Positions 1 through 7,285 of a DNA stretch of 34,021 nt are shown here, piece by piece. The number at the start of each line of letters is the position of its first letter. The stretch's first letter is position 1. Made by a program: the position numbers and the translations under genes. Source of the DNA: Microseira wollei NIES-4236 (GTDB taxonomy: Bacteria > Cyanobacteriota > Cyanobacteriia > Cyanobacteriales > Aerosakkonemataceae); the NCBI RefSeq assembly GCF_020521235.1, contig NZ_BLAY01000111.1:1-34021 (forward strand). The letters are read 5' to 3'. The notes under the pieces are model-generated. The model searched no databases and had not been told where the DNA came from. It saw only the letters and a list, made by a program, of their open reading frames with translations.

Positions 1-13
1 GGAGAAATTAACC

Positions 14-265
14 ATGCAAGCTAACATGGAACCCGCCGCTGCTTCTATCAACATGCCAGTTCTCAAAGAAGGTGATTCTGGTGAAGCCGTCCGCTTCCTA
101 GAACAGCTGCTGATCTGTTATGGCTACCCCAATTCATTTAATGCCCAGTTCGATGCATCCACAAAGAAGGCTGTAGAAGCGTTCCAAAAAGCGCAAAAAC
201 TGACAGTGGATGGAGTTGTCGGTAAAAATACCTGGCGGGCTTTGGGTAGTGCTTGTAAGCCCTAA
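14..265 (+). CDS. Small peptidoglycan-binding domain protein, copy 1
   Basis: 83 residues that are almost entirely one PG_binding_1 domain: the stretch from about residue 17 to 79 carries the family pattern (KEGDSGEAVRFLEQLL, FDASTKKAVEAFQ, LTVDGVVGKNTWRAL). Such domains bind cell-wall peptidoglycan. There is no signal peptide, membrane segment or catalytic domain, so the role is unknown. ATG is preceded by GGAG at positions 1-4 with normal spacing. It is one of two near-identical tandem copies; against the copy at 330 it differs at four residues (P/A, A/D, G/A and the last residue P/R). The gene sits at the window edge, so its promoter is not visible. Confidence 0.85.
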   Translation: MQANMEPAAASINMPVLKEGDSGEAVRFLEQLLICYGYPNSFNAQFDASTKKAVEAFQKAQKLTVDGVVGKNTWRALGSACKP

Positions 266-329
266 TCAGCTACTAAACAACCTGTTTGAATTCTGGTCAA
301 CCACGCATTAACTTTTGGAGAAATTAACC

Positions 330-581
330 ATGCAAGCTAACATGGAACCCGCCGCTGCTTCTATCAACATGCCAGTTCTCAAAGAAGGTGATTCTGGTGA
401 AGCCGTCCGCTTCCTAGAACAGCTGCTGATCTGTTATGGCTACGCTAATTCATTTAATGCCCAGTTCGATGCATCCACAAAGAAGGCTGTGGAAGCGTTC
501 CAAAAAGATCAAAAACTGACAGTGGATGGAGTTGTCGCTAAAAATACCTGGCGGGCTTTGGGTAGTGCTTGTAAGCGCTAA
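330..581 (+). CDS. Small peptidoglycan-binding domain protein, copy 2
   Basis: 83-residue PG_binding_1 domain protein, tandem duplicate of the gene at 14-265. I chose the ATG at 330 because it has the same leader as copy 1 (TTTTGGAGAAATTAACC, with GGAG at 317-320) and gives the same N-terminus (MQANMEPAAASINMP). An in-frame TTG at 315 would add five residues but would include the ribosome binding site in the coding region. No export signal is seen. A strong hairpin terminator follows at 611-661, so the two copies probably form one transcription unit ending there. Confidence 0.85.
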   Translation: MQANMEPAAASINMPVLKEGDSGEAVRFLEQLLICYGYANSFNAQFDASTKKAVEAFQKDQKLTVDGVVAKNTWRALGSACKR

Positions 582-610
582 TCAGCTACAATCTGCCCTA
601 AGTAGAGGTT

Positions 611-661
611 AAAAAAAAGAGCGATCGCTTTTGTTTAACGAGAGCGATCGCTCTTTTTTTT
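611..661 (+). terminator. Rho-independent terminator after the PG-binding pair
   Basis: An A-run, the stem AGAGCGATCGCT, a loop of about 11 bases, the complementary stem AGCGATCGCTCT, then a run of nine T. The stem is built on a HIP1 octamer. The symmetric A and T runs mean it could also work on the other strand. Confidence 0.85.
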
Positions 662-771
662 CATGCTATTTTTTACCTGCTAAAATTACCCTATAGGTTA
701 CTGTAAAAACCTAGCAATCGAGATGACTTTAGAAGAGTAGAAAAAACCAATTTTTTAGAGAGGAACCAACT

Positions 772-1002
772 CTGACTGAAGCAACTGCCACTATCAACAT
801 GCCAACGCTGCGTAAAAATGACACTGGTCTAGCCGTCAAAATACTGCAAAAGGTTCTAAACTGTTATAAGTACGGCCTTAAAGTTGACGGAATTTTCGAG
901 GCAAAAACAGAAGCAGCAGTGAAAGATTTCCAAAAGAAATATAAGTTGACGGTCGATGGGATTGTTGGGTCTAAAACCTACAATGCCTTGGCTGATAACT
1001 AA
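772..1002 (+). CDS. Small peptidoglycan-binding domain protein, CTG start likely
   Basis: Third member of the local PG_binding_1 family, divergent from the two upstream copies. From the first ATG (799) it would be 67 residues, but no ribosome binding site precedes that ATG. Nine codons upstream an in-frame CTG (772) has AGAGAGG at 757-763 at good spacing, and the extra residues TEATATINMP align with the N-terminus of the paralogues (EPAAASINMP). An in-frame TAG at 730 bounds the reading frame, and no ATG, GTG or TTG lies between it and 799. The domain pattern (VDGIFEAKTEAAVKDFQ, LTVDGIVGSKTYNAL) is intact. No signal peptide is seen. Confidence 0.75.
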   Translation: MTEATATINMPTLRKNDTGLAVKILQKVLNCYKYGLKVDGIFEAKTEAAVKDFQKKYKLTVDGIVGSKTYNALADN

Positions 1003-1022
1003 TAAAGGTAATCGGTAGGATC

Positions 1023-1144
1023 ATTACAGCGGATTGCAAATGAGTGAGGTACACCGAAAGTTTGTGTAGCGGCAGCAAAAATGGCAGCCGCTACACAAAC
1101 AAAGCGATTTCGCTGTACCTGACGCGGCTGCAAGCCGCTGTAAT
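1023..1144. repeat. Long imperfect palindrome, MITE-like
   Basis: The left arm (1023-1073) and right arm (1088-1144) are near inverted copies: ATTACAGCGGATTGCAA at one end answers TTGCAAGCCGCTGTAAT-like sequence at the other, and the centre is a strong hairpin TTTGTGTAGCGGC / GCCGCTACACAAA. A related half-copy lies at 19951-19999 on the opposite strand. No coding capacity is seen in 1003-1253. Confidence 0.65.
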
Positions 1145-1187
1145 TGGTAGGCGGATCTGGCTGACCAAAGATAATCCTAAAAGCACA

Positions 1188-1217
1188 GCGATCGCTCTCT
1201 AAAAGGTGAGCGATCGC
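1188..1217 (-). terminator. Hairpin, possible terminator of the RTX gene
   Basis: Perfect 10-bp stem GCGATCGCTC / GAGCGATCGC with a 10-base loop, about 37 bp beyond the stop of the RTX gene read on the minus strand. The following T-tract is weak, so intrinsic termination is only probable. Confidence 0.4.
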
Positions 1218-1253
1218 CGTTCTGATTCAAACTAATATTCACTACCTACAGCA

Positions 1254-2633
1254 CTAGGCAATCAGCATGAAGTCTGTAGCATTTAATTTCGGGATACCTT
1301 GTAGTGTGGCAAATTGGCCTCCGTCTCCAAAGCCATCACCAATTCCATTCTGGTTGTAGAACAAGTTACCAGTACCTATGCTGTAGGTGATGAGAGCTTT
1401 ACTGACACTAGCAGCTGTGTCATCAGCCACAAGTGCAAACTGATCGGCTGCAAGACCATCACCCATTGCAGTGGTCAAAGCAGTAAAAGTTGTCTTGCTC
1501 AGAACAATTGTGTCTGTCCTTGCCTTAAAGTCAGTAATGGTATCGACGCCGATAGCGATCGTGTTGAAAGCTTTGTTGGTGCCGTACAAGAAACTATCAG
1601 CACCCTGATTCCCACTCAGGAGGTCATTGCTAGCTCCACCAGAGAGGGTGTCATTGCCAGCTCCTGCTTCAATGGTGTCATTGCCATCGATAATTATGGG
1701 ATAGATTTCACCGATGTAGAAGATGTCATTGTCTCCTCCACCGAAGAGCAGATCGTTGCCCGTTCCGCCTTGGAGAAGATCGCGACCTTCCTCTCCCTTC
1801 AGGGTGTCATGACCAAACCCGCCATAAAGGGTATCTTGCTCTTCTGGCGTGTCGCCAAAGTATAATTTGCTGGCGCTAGAGGTTTGTCCGCCATAGATGA
1901 GGTCATTGCCTGACCCACCGTCGAGGATGTCACTACCTCCTGGGACAAAACCCGCCCGAGTGAAGAAACCTTGCCCGCCATTGAGGGTATCATCGCCAGT
2001 TCCCCCGTCGAGATTGTCATTGAATCCCCCGCCATTGAGGGAGTCATCCCCTTGTTCGCCATGAAGGTCACTGCGATAGTCGCTGCTCAGAATGTCATCG
2101 CCAGAACCGCCATAAGCAGATCCAGAGTTGACGAAGATATGTAGGGTGTCCTGGCCCGGTCCCCCATACAGAGTAGAACGATAATGCCCATAGAGTAGGT
2201 CGTCGCCAAATCCGCCATCGAGGATTTCAGCGCCACCGTCAGAGAAGAATTGAGCCATCTCGCTGACGCCTTTGAGGGTGTCGTTGCCAGAGCCGCCCTC
2301 GAGGGTTTCAACCCCGGACACAATACCACCATAAATCAAGTCATCGCCAGCCCCACCCTTGATCAGGTTGCTAGCAATCGAATACCCGCCTCTGAGGGTG
2401 TCGTTGCCTAAGCCGCCATCGAGGGTGTCCCGATCGGAATAAGCGCCAGATCCACCAGAGATCAAGTCATTGCCGCTGCCTCCTACGAGGAGATCGCTGC
2501 CAGGGCCACCGTCGAGGGTATCGTTGCCTCTCAAGCCTAAGATGGTGTCATTACCATAAGGGTCTGAGATGATGTCATCGTCTTGAGTACCAAGGAGGTA
2601 GTCATCCATCAAAGTGCCGATTAAAGAAACCAT
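1254..2633 (-). CDS. RTX calcium-binding repeat protein
   Basis: 459 residues, mostly glycine- and aspartate-rich nonapeptide repeats of the haemolysin type (GGSGNDLISGG, GGAGDDLIYGG, GGTGNDLLFGG). These form calcium-binding parallel beta rolls after secretion. The last ~115 residues are a non-repeat C-terminal domain (VDTITDF, NGIGDGFGDGGQFATL, LNATDFMLIA) of the sort seen at the end of cyanobacterial RTX proteins, expected to hold the type I secretion signal. There is no N-terminal signal peptide and no recognisable enzyme domain, so this is a structural or surface RTX protein. The T1SS genes at 18059 and 26943-30220 are plausible exporters. Start ATG at 2633 with only a weak AGG upstream. 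Confidence 0.9.
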   Translation of the reverse strand: MVSLIGTLMDDYLLGTQDDDIISDPYGNDTILGLRGNDTLDGGPGSDLLVGGSGNDLISGGSGAYSDRDTLDGGLGNDTLRGGYSIASNLIKGGAGDDLIYGGIVSGVETLEGGSGNDTLKGVSEMAQFFSDGGAEILDGGFGDDLLYGHYRSTLYGGPGQDTLHIFVNSGSAYGGSGDDILSSDYRSDLHGEQGDDSLNGGGFNDNLDGGTGDDTLNGGQGFFTRAGFVPGGSDILDGGSGNDLIYGGQTSSASKLYFGDTPEEQDTLYGGFGHDTLKGEEGRDLLQGGTGNDLLFGGGDNDIFYIGEIYPIIIDGNDTIEAGAGNDTLSGGASNDLLSGNQGADSFLYGTNKAFNTIAIGVDTITDFKARTDTIVLSKTTFTALTTAMGDGLAADQFALVADDTAASVSKALITYSIGTGNLFYNQNGIGDGFGDGGQFATLQGIPKLNATDFMLIA

Positions 2634-2981
2634 GATGTTTTATACCTGTAAATATTTAACTGTGCTGCCAAGACTTTTTAAGCAAATCAGGCTGTTATAC
2701 CTTTTTTTTCTACAACAAATAAATTATTATAGCTAGCCAAATTCATCACGCTCCCTAAAATTATTAAAACATGATTCAAGTTAGCATTGTTACCTGTTTG
2801 GCAAATTCTTACAAAAAGTTACATGGCCAGATTAAACCAGGCTGATCGATTAACTCGCTTCCAGTTAAAATTTCACTACAAAAGTTGAGCGAGCGCTCAC
2901 TTCACCACAGTGGCGATCGCTAACTCTTCAAAGGCATCAATTCAGCGGTATACGAATAGGATTCAAGCTCATTGATCGCCT
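2634..2981. other. Intergenic, AT-rich, no gene seen
   Basis: 348 bp between the RTX gene start and the end of the DUF305 gene. It holds AT-rich sequence (about 2700-2790) that must include the RTX promoter, and a short hairpin GAGCGAGCGCTC at 2887-2898. No reading frame or RNA gene can be supported. Confidence 0.5.
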
Positions 2982-3662
2982 TTACTGCTTATACCAAGCC
3001 TTTCGCCACTGCTGCATTTGGTCGATCTCTTTTTGTTGTGAAGTTACAATCTCTTGCGCTAGCTTCTTAATTTCAGGACGCTTGGTCTTTTTAAGAGCAT
3101 CTTGAGCCATTGTTAGCGCCGCTTCGTGGTGAGGAATCATCGCATCGATGAAGCGCTGGTCAAATGTTTCATCGGCAGATCCTAAATCTTGAGACATCAT
3201 CATACTCTGCATTTGTTCGGGAGACATCGCCACCGTTTGACCCATTTTGGCATCATAAGCCATTGGTTGATTTCCAGCTGGCGGATACCAATTGTTCCGC
3301 CACTGTTTCATCTGCTCAATTTCTTGATTTTGAGCTTTGATAATGTTGTCAGCCAATTGTTTCATTTCAGGGCGTTTAGATTTCTGCTGGACTTCTTGAG
3401 CCATTAAAACTGCCCCTTGATGGTGCGGTGTCATCGCATCAATAAACCGCAGGTCATAGTCGGCATCTGCTGGCCCCAAATTTATCGCCATGCTGTGATT
3501 CCCACTGCTTCCATGCCCCGGATGTTCTTCAACCTTATTGCCAGCAATAGTTGCATTTGGAGTAGTGACTTGACTTGGGTTTTGAGATGTGCTTTTTGAC
3601 GAGCAACTTTGAGCCAGAAATAAGGTTGAGACTATGACAATTCCGGTAACAAAAGACTTCAT
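2982..3662 (-). CDS. DUF305 lipoprotein with two four-helix units
   Basis: 226 residues. The N-terminus is a lipoprotein signal peptide with lipobox LAQSC (Cys 20). Two DUF305 units follow, each with the invariant F-I-D-A-M-x-P-H-H motif (PHH at about 79-81 and 177-179) and a QxxEIxQMxxW helix. A Met-rich linker lies between (Met-rich about 134-156). DUF305 proteins are exported ferritin-like helical proteins; CopM of Synechocystis, a DUF305 member, binds copper. A periplasmic metal-binding role is therefore likely, with copper as inference. It lies just downstream of a second DUF305 gene (3791-4414), in the same direction. Confidence 0.88.
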   Translation of the reverse strand: MKSFVTGIVIVSTLFLAQSCSSKSTSQNPSQVTTPNATIAGNKVEEHPGHGSSGNHSMAINLGPADADYDLRFIDAMTPHHQGAVLMAQEVQQKSKRPEMKQLADNIIKAQNQEIEQMKQWRNNWYPPAGNQPMAYDAKMGQTVAMSPEQMQSMMMSQDLGSADETFDQRFIDAMIPHHEAALTMAQDALKKTKRPEIKKLAQEIVTSQQKEIDQMQQWRKAWYKQ

Positions 3663-3686
3663 TGGTTACTTTATTCAGAAAAGTTT

Positions 3687-3743
3687 ATATGTAGGGTGCT
3701 CTCTTCGGCGGAGTACGGCACCATCACACCATATGTAGGGTGC
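3687..3743. repeat. Short direct repeat between the DUF305 genes
   Basis: ATATGTAGGGTGC occurs at 3687-3699 and 3731-3743. The motif resembles the GGTGCGTTACGC-type intergenic repeats, another of which is at 7091-7116. It may be a remnant of a dispersed element or part of the upstream region of the gene ending at 2982. Confidence 0.4.
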
Positions 3744-3790
3744 GTTAGCGATCGCGTAACTTGCATAATTCCCGATAACATAACGGTAAA

Positions 3791-4414
3791 TTAGTCAGGC
3801 GATCGCCGATACCAAGCTAGATAAAATTGCCGCATTTGGTTAATCTCATCTGTTTGAGATTTGATAATAGAATTAGCGAGGTTGCGAATTTCCGGTTTAG
3901 TAGCGTGGTTCAGCGCCCTCCTGGACATTCTGACACCCATTTCATGATGGGGAATCATTTGACGAATAAATTCTTGGTCAAAATCAGAAGCATTTCTCAG
4001 CGCTTCTAAATCTCCCATCATATCCCCATGCCTATGCATTCCCATACCACCCATTGAGGTAGCAGGAACTTCTGTGCCGTACCAAGCTTTATACCAGGTT
4101 CGCATCTGCTGAATTTCGCGAGTTTGATCTCTTTTAATCATTTGGGCCAGTCTTCTGATTTCAGGACGTTTAGCGCGGCTTAAAGCCAGATCTGCCATGT
4201 CTATTGCTCCCTGATGGTGGGGAATCATCATTTCGATGAAATGGCGATCTGCCTGAGTCATCATCCCTCTTTGGCGAGGGGTAACTTGAGCAAATTGCTG
4301 GTGTAAATTTTGTCTTGAAGATTGAGCTAACGTGCCATTGGCAAGTACTACTCCTGTAATCCCACTGCTGGTTAATAGACTCATCAATGTGTAAATTATC
4401 ACTTTCTTACTCAT
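3791..4414 (-). CDS. DUF305 exported protein, second copy
   Basis: 207 residues from the ATG at 4414, chosen because GAGGAGGA stands directly upstream at ideal spacing; an upstream in-frame start at 4468 lies inside a dispersed repeat end. The N-terminus (VIIYTLMSLLTSSGITGVVL) is a signal peptide. Two DUF305 units show MIPHHQGA and MIPHHEMG, and the loop between them is rich in Met and His (MGGMGMHRHGDMMG), a good soft-metal ligand set. This resembles copper-binding CopM-type proteins, so periplasmic copper handling is the best guess. It is a diverged paralogue of the gene at 2982-3662, which has a lipobox that this one lacks. Confidence 0.87.
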   Translation of the reverse strand: MSKKVIIYTLMSLLTSSGITGVVLANGTLAQSSRQNLHQQFAQVTPRQRGMMTQADRHFIEMMIPHHQGAIDMADLALSRAKRPEIRRLAQMIKRDQTREIQQMRTWYKAWYGTEVPATSMGGMGMHRHGDMMGDLEALRNASDFDQEFIRQMIPHHEMGVRMSRRALNHATKPEIRNLANSIIKSQTDEINQMRQFYLAWYRRSPD

Positions 4415-4650
4415 AGTTTCCTCCTCATTTAAGAAATCGATTGGTTGTCTTTCTCCGGACTTACGCAAGAAGATAGTATCACCTTTGTTTCTGGGTATAT
4501 ATTTAGTTGCAAAACGACTATTTTTCAGAGAAACTTTGGTGTTTGCCTCAGTCCTGTTTCTTTTAATATTAGGTTCAAATTTTGAGTAAGTTGTGAGTCA
4601 GCAAGCTCTTCTGGTGAATGGGCTGTTTGTAAACTCAGATATTGCACCTT

Positions 4651-4717
4651 GAGGCAGATCCTCAGTATTCTCGTTCCCAGGTTGAACCTGGGAACGAGAT
4701 CCTGGAGGATCTGCCTC
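4651..4717. repeat. Nested perfect palindrome
   Basis: The inner 29 bases (4670-4698) are a perfect hairpin, CTCGTTCCCAG-GTTGAAC-CTGGGAACGAG. Outer arms GAGGCAGATCCT (4651-4662) and AGGATCTGCCTC (4706-4717) also pair. It lies in the 680-bp gene-free stretch 4415-5094, which otherwise holds a family A repeat end at 4453-4470 and the elements listed next. Confidence 0.7.
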
Positions 4718-4836
4718 CTGTGGTGCAAGATGTAAGTAAATAAACTAAACTTTCCAGTCAACAGGAGAGTCTAGCAATCGCAATAAAAGTTTACTTTAAC
4801 CAAGGCTGATTTTGGATGAGTTCTCAAATAATTACA

Positions 4837-4988
4837 CGACTTACGCAAGACGATCCTAGAAACCCGGTTTCTTTTTGGGATCTTTAGTTTCCCAGGGACG
4901 ATCTTTCCGAGAAACCGGGTTTCTTTTTGGGATCTTTAGTTTCCCAGGGACGATCTTTCCGAGAAACTTTGGTGTTTGCGTAAGTCCT
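4837..4988. repeat. Family A palindromic element with internal tandem repeat
   Basis: The ends are inverted (ACGACTTACGCA at left, TGCGTAAGTCCT at right). Inside, a 52-bp unit is repeated in tandem (4866-4917 and 4918-4969) containing the family core AAACCCGGTTTCTTTTTGGG. No protein is encoded. Other family A copies or ends are at 9514, 14638, 17443, 20183, 22900, 26355 and 26602. Confidence 0.7.
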
Positions 4989-4997
4989 ATGCAAAAC

Positions 4998-5023
4998 GCT
5001 CCCAGTATAAGGTTACTGGGAGC
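4998..5023 (-). terminator. Hairpin downstream of the tail-anchored gene
   Basis: Stem GCTCCCAGT / ACTGGGAGC with an 8-base loop, followed on the minus strand by GTTTTG. It lies about 70 bp past the stop of the gene at 5095-5658. A close copy of the hairpin and its flanks occurs at 30293-30318, again past the 3' end of a minus-strand gene. Confidence 0.45.
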
Positions 5024-5094
5024 AACATAAAATCAATGGGACTCTATATTCCTGATGGACTTTCCACCTGTTGGATAACGCAACAATCAATTTT

Positions 5095-5658
5095 TTATCC
5101 GACAGCATGGTTAGCAGTAACCACGCTAACCACGAGCCAAAGTACGATTACCGTAAGAGAAATTATCGTTAACAGAACCCACGAAGCTGATGTGAATTGC
5201 GGGAAAGCCTCAGCTTGGCGAATTTTTTTCACCGCTAGGGACACTCCCCCACGGTTATCTGAGAGAAAGTCGTCGCCAATAAAAAAGTTAACTTGACCAT
5301 CTGATATCAAGGTAAAGGATGTACCTTCAGCGTTAGCAAGCGCCTGTTCCGCTGTTGCATATTTTCCCGTACTGGGAACATTGATGCTAAATTCACGCGC
5401 TGCGATATTATATTCATTCACCCACCCGGTGATACAGTTTTCTCCTTTTTCGTCGCATCCGGTGGTAAAATTCCACAGACTCCAGGCATCATATTTTCCC
5501 CCTTGTGATGCGCCGATCGCCGTGACTTCATACGTTCCTGCTGTGAAGAACCGGGTGACTGGATTTGTTTTGTTATTGCTCGTTGCATCTATGTCAATAA
5601 CAGTCGCAGGCTCAGTCCCGGATGATGAGCTTTTAGAGGATGTAACTTGATTGCCCAT
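5095..5658 (-). CDS. Unknown tail-anchored protein with a PEP-CTERM-like beta domain
   Basis: 187 residues, family not firmly recognised. Residues about 35-145 (TAGTYEVTAIGASQGGKYDA, DGQVNFFIGDDFLSDNRGG) resemble the beta-rich extracellular domain of many PEP-CTERM proteins. Unlike those, it has no N-terminal signal peptide and no VPEP motif: the N-terminus is a polar Ser-rich tail and the C-terminus is one membrane helix (about 159-181). The start ATG at 5658 has AGGAAAG upstream, and an in-frame stop about 50 bases upstream with no alternative start rules out a missed signal peptide. Topology is that of a tail-anchored membrane protein. Function unknown. Confidence 0.75.
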   Translation of the reverse strand: MGNQVTSSKSSSSGTEPATVIDIDATSNNKTNPVTRFFTAGTYEVTAIGASQGGKYDAWSLWNFTTGCDEKGENCITGWVNEYNIAAREFSINVPSTGKYATAEQALANAEGTSFTLISDGQVNFFIGDDFLSDNRGGVSLAVKKIRQAEAFPQFTSASWVLLTIISLTVIVLWLVVSVVTANHAVG

Positions 5659-5810
5659 AAGTTCTTTCCTGTTCTCATTGTTTGCTTTAAGACCCAGTTT
5701 TCCAACTTAGCTGCTCTCAACTTTTGCTGTTGTAGATTCAAATCTATTGAATGTTTTAATCTTGCTGTCTTGATTTACAATTTTCAATATGTAAAACCGA
5801 TAAAAATACC

Positions 5811-5839
5811 TTAAATTTGTAAAATTTTGTTACTATAAT
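5811..5839 (+). promoter_or_regulatory. Candidate promoter of the alpha/beta hydrolase gene
   Basis: TTAAAT (5811-5816) and a perfect TATAAT (5834-5839) with 17 bases between, about 65 bp before the start codon in an AT-rich intergenic region. Chosen by consensus only. Confidence 0.35.
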
Positions 5840-5904
5840 TTTATGTATATAAATAAAATTATAAGCTACATCTTAAAGATTGTAATTACCTGAAGGCAGC
5901 CTCT

Positions 5905-7083
5905 ATGACAAATAATTCAGATATCCGCATCACTCCAACTGACGAACAAATCGCTCAAACCAAAAAAGCGATTGAAAGTTATTTTCTCAAATGGTGGGCT
6001 GACCCAAACAAGCGAGAAAGTGCCTGCCCTTATTACCAAATTCACCAACCGGGGAAACCAATTCGCGGTACGGTGATGGTTTTTCATGGCTTTTCTGCCA
6101 AGCCAAAGCAGATGGAAATATTAGCAGATTACCTATTTCGTAACGACTTCAATATTTATCAAATTCCTCTTGCTGGTCATGCTTTTCTACCGCCCGATAA
6201 TTACTGGCCCCAAATCGATCTAAAGCCTGAATATTTTGAACCTTTGCGAGAAAGAGTACGGAAAGATCCGGTTTTAGCGGACTTTTTCTCTAATCGTAGC
6301 GGTAATAGCCTGTGGCAATTTCAGCGACTAAAGAAACGCCAGATGCTATCCCTGGTTACTCGGATATTGAAATTATCTCCCGATATGGGGGATATGATAT
6401 TGGCGATTGAGGGTGACAACGACCGAGATTTCAATCGCTATTTCACCTCTTCCCATATGAATTACCTGCATGACGCTCAACAACGTTTGGCAGAATTGGA
6501 TGCAATGCCAGGAGCGATTTATACGGTGGGATTATCCGTCGGAGGCGCGGTAGCTTTGGGACTAGCCGCATCGCGACCGAATCGGATTAAAAAGGTAGTC
6601 GCCTACGCTCCTTTGTTGGAGGTTGAAAATGAAATCCTGGAGCGATACATTAATTTAACCGGGCCATTAGACCTGAGACAATTTTCTTGGGAGCAAAATG
6701 TTAGTTTTCCGGTAGGTTGTTTAACTGCGGCTAACCGCTTTGGTGCATTTGTCCGCAGGGATAAAAACCTGCAAGCTTTAAAGAATATTCCCACCTGTTT
6801 AGTGCTGACAGAACATGATGACGCTACGGATAACCAGGTACTCCAGAAATTTTATAATTCTCTGGGGGGTGAAGCTAAGGGTCATCGCTGCTATCTGTAT
6901 GAAGCGAGTGACCTTGTACCTCACCCGATGGTAGATCCAAGAGAAGTTAGCCAGGGGATGACTAACCACTTCTGGAAGAATTTGTACCAGGAAACATTTC
7001 GCTTTCTCACCCAGGGTGAGATTAATCCCAGTAACATGAACGGTTACGATCCAGCCGACGATCTACCGCCTCTTCCCTATTAG
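5905..7083 (+). CDS. Alpha/beta hydrolase
   Basis: 392-residue serine hydrolase of the alpha/beta fold, probably a lipase, esterase or lysophospholipase-like enzyme. HGF at 61-63 is the oxyanion-hole loop; GLSVGG at 209-214 is the nucleophile elbow with Ser 211; Asp 305 or 306 (TEHDDATDN) and His 340 (LVPHP) complete the triad. An insertion of about 80 residues between strand 4 and the elbow (about 100-195) would be the lid. No signal peptide, so cytoplasmic. The ATG has GAAGG upstream. It is a single gene with its own promoter region and a hairpin after the stop; substrate unknown. Confidence 0.85.
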   Translation: MTNNSDIRITPTDEQIAQTKKAIESYFLKWWADPNKRESACPYYQIHQPGKPIRGTVMVFHGFSAKPKQMEILADYLFRNDFNIYQIPLAGHAFLPPDNYWPQIDLKPEYFEPLRERVRKDPVLADFFSNRSGNSLWQFQRLKKRQMLSLVTRILKLSPDMGDMILAIEGDNDRDFNRYFTSSHMNYLHDAQQRLAELDAMPGAIYTVGLSVGGAVALGLAASRPNRIKKVVAYAPLLEVENEILERYINLTGPLDLRQFSWEQNVSFPVGCLTAANRFGAFVRRDKNLQALKNIPTCLVLTEHDDATDNQVLQKFYNSLGGEAKGHRCYLYEASDLVPHPMVDPREVSQGMTNHFWKNLYQETFRFLTQGEINPSNMNGYDPADDLPPLPY

Positions 7084-7090
7084 CGGTGGC

Positions 7091-7116
7091 GGTGCGTTAC
7101 GCAACGCTTACGCACC
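7091..7116 (+). terminator. Hairpin after the hydrolase gene
   Basis: GGTGCGT / ACGCACC stem directly after the stop codon, with further pairing in the loop. There is no good T-tract; the sequence is also a common cyanobacterial intergenic repeat. Confidence 0.4.
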
Positions 7117-7153
7117 CTAGGTTTAAGCTATTAACTCAAGTTGCTAGTGATAA

Positions 7154-7272
7154 ATCATATGATATCAAATCCGGTTGCATCGGAATGATTGGCCTTTCTG
7201 GGTAATTGCTAATTGCTAATTGCTAATTGCTCCTACAGGGATTAATTCCGATGCAACGGTCAACGATATGAG
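7154..7272. repeat. Family B palindromic element with heptamer core
   Basis: The ends are imperfect inverted repeats of about 26 bp: CATATGATATCAAATCCGGT plus TGCATCGGAAT at left, ATTCCGATGCAACGG plus TCAACGATATGA at right. The centre is a run of the heptamer TAATTGC (about four units, from 7204). Other copies: 7931-8052 and 17471-17599, with a related end at 20007. No coding capacity. Confidence 0.7.
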
Positions 7273-7285
7273 ATTAAAACGGGGC

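Larger units (their letters stand above)
1..591 (+). repeat. Tandem gene duplication, period 316 bp
   Basis: The segment 1 to about 275 is repeated at 317 to about 591. It includes the ribosome binding site, the full 83-codon gene and the first bases after the stop (TAATCAGCTAC). Only a handful of bases differ, so the duplication is recent or kept alike by gene conversion. About 40 bp of unrelated spacer separates the copies. Confidence 0.85.

Noticed and set aside
1314-1865. 183-codon plus-strand open frame
   Set aside because: It is the antisense of the RTX repeats; periodic composition keeps the frame open.
4525-4761. 78-codon minus-strand open frame
   Set aside because: It runs through the nested palindrome at 4651-4717, and no domain is visible.
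7200-7235. Heptamer run taken as CRISPR or regulatory iterons
   Set aside because: Seven-base units without spacers, recurring inside several dispersed elements, fit cyanobacterial short tandem repeats.
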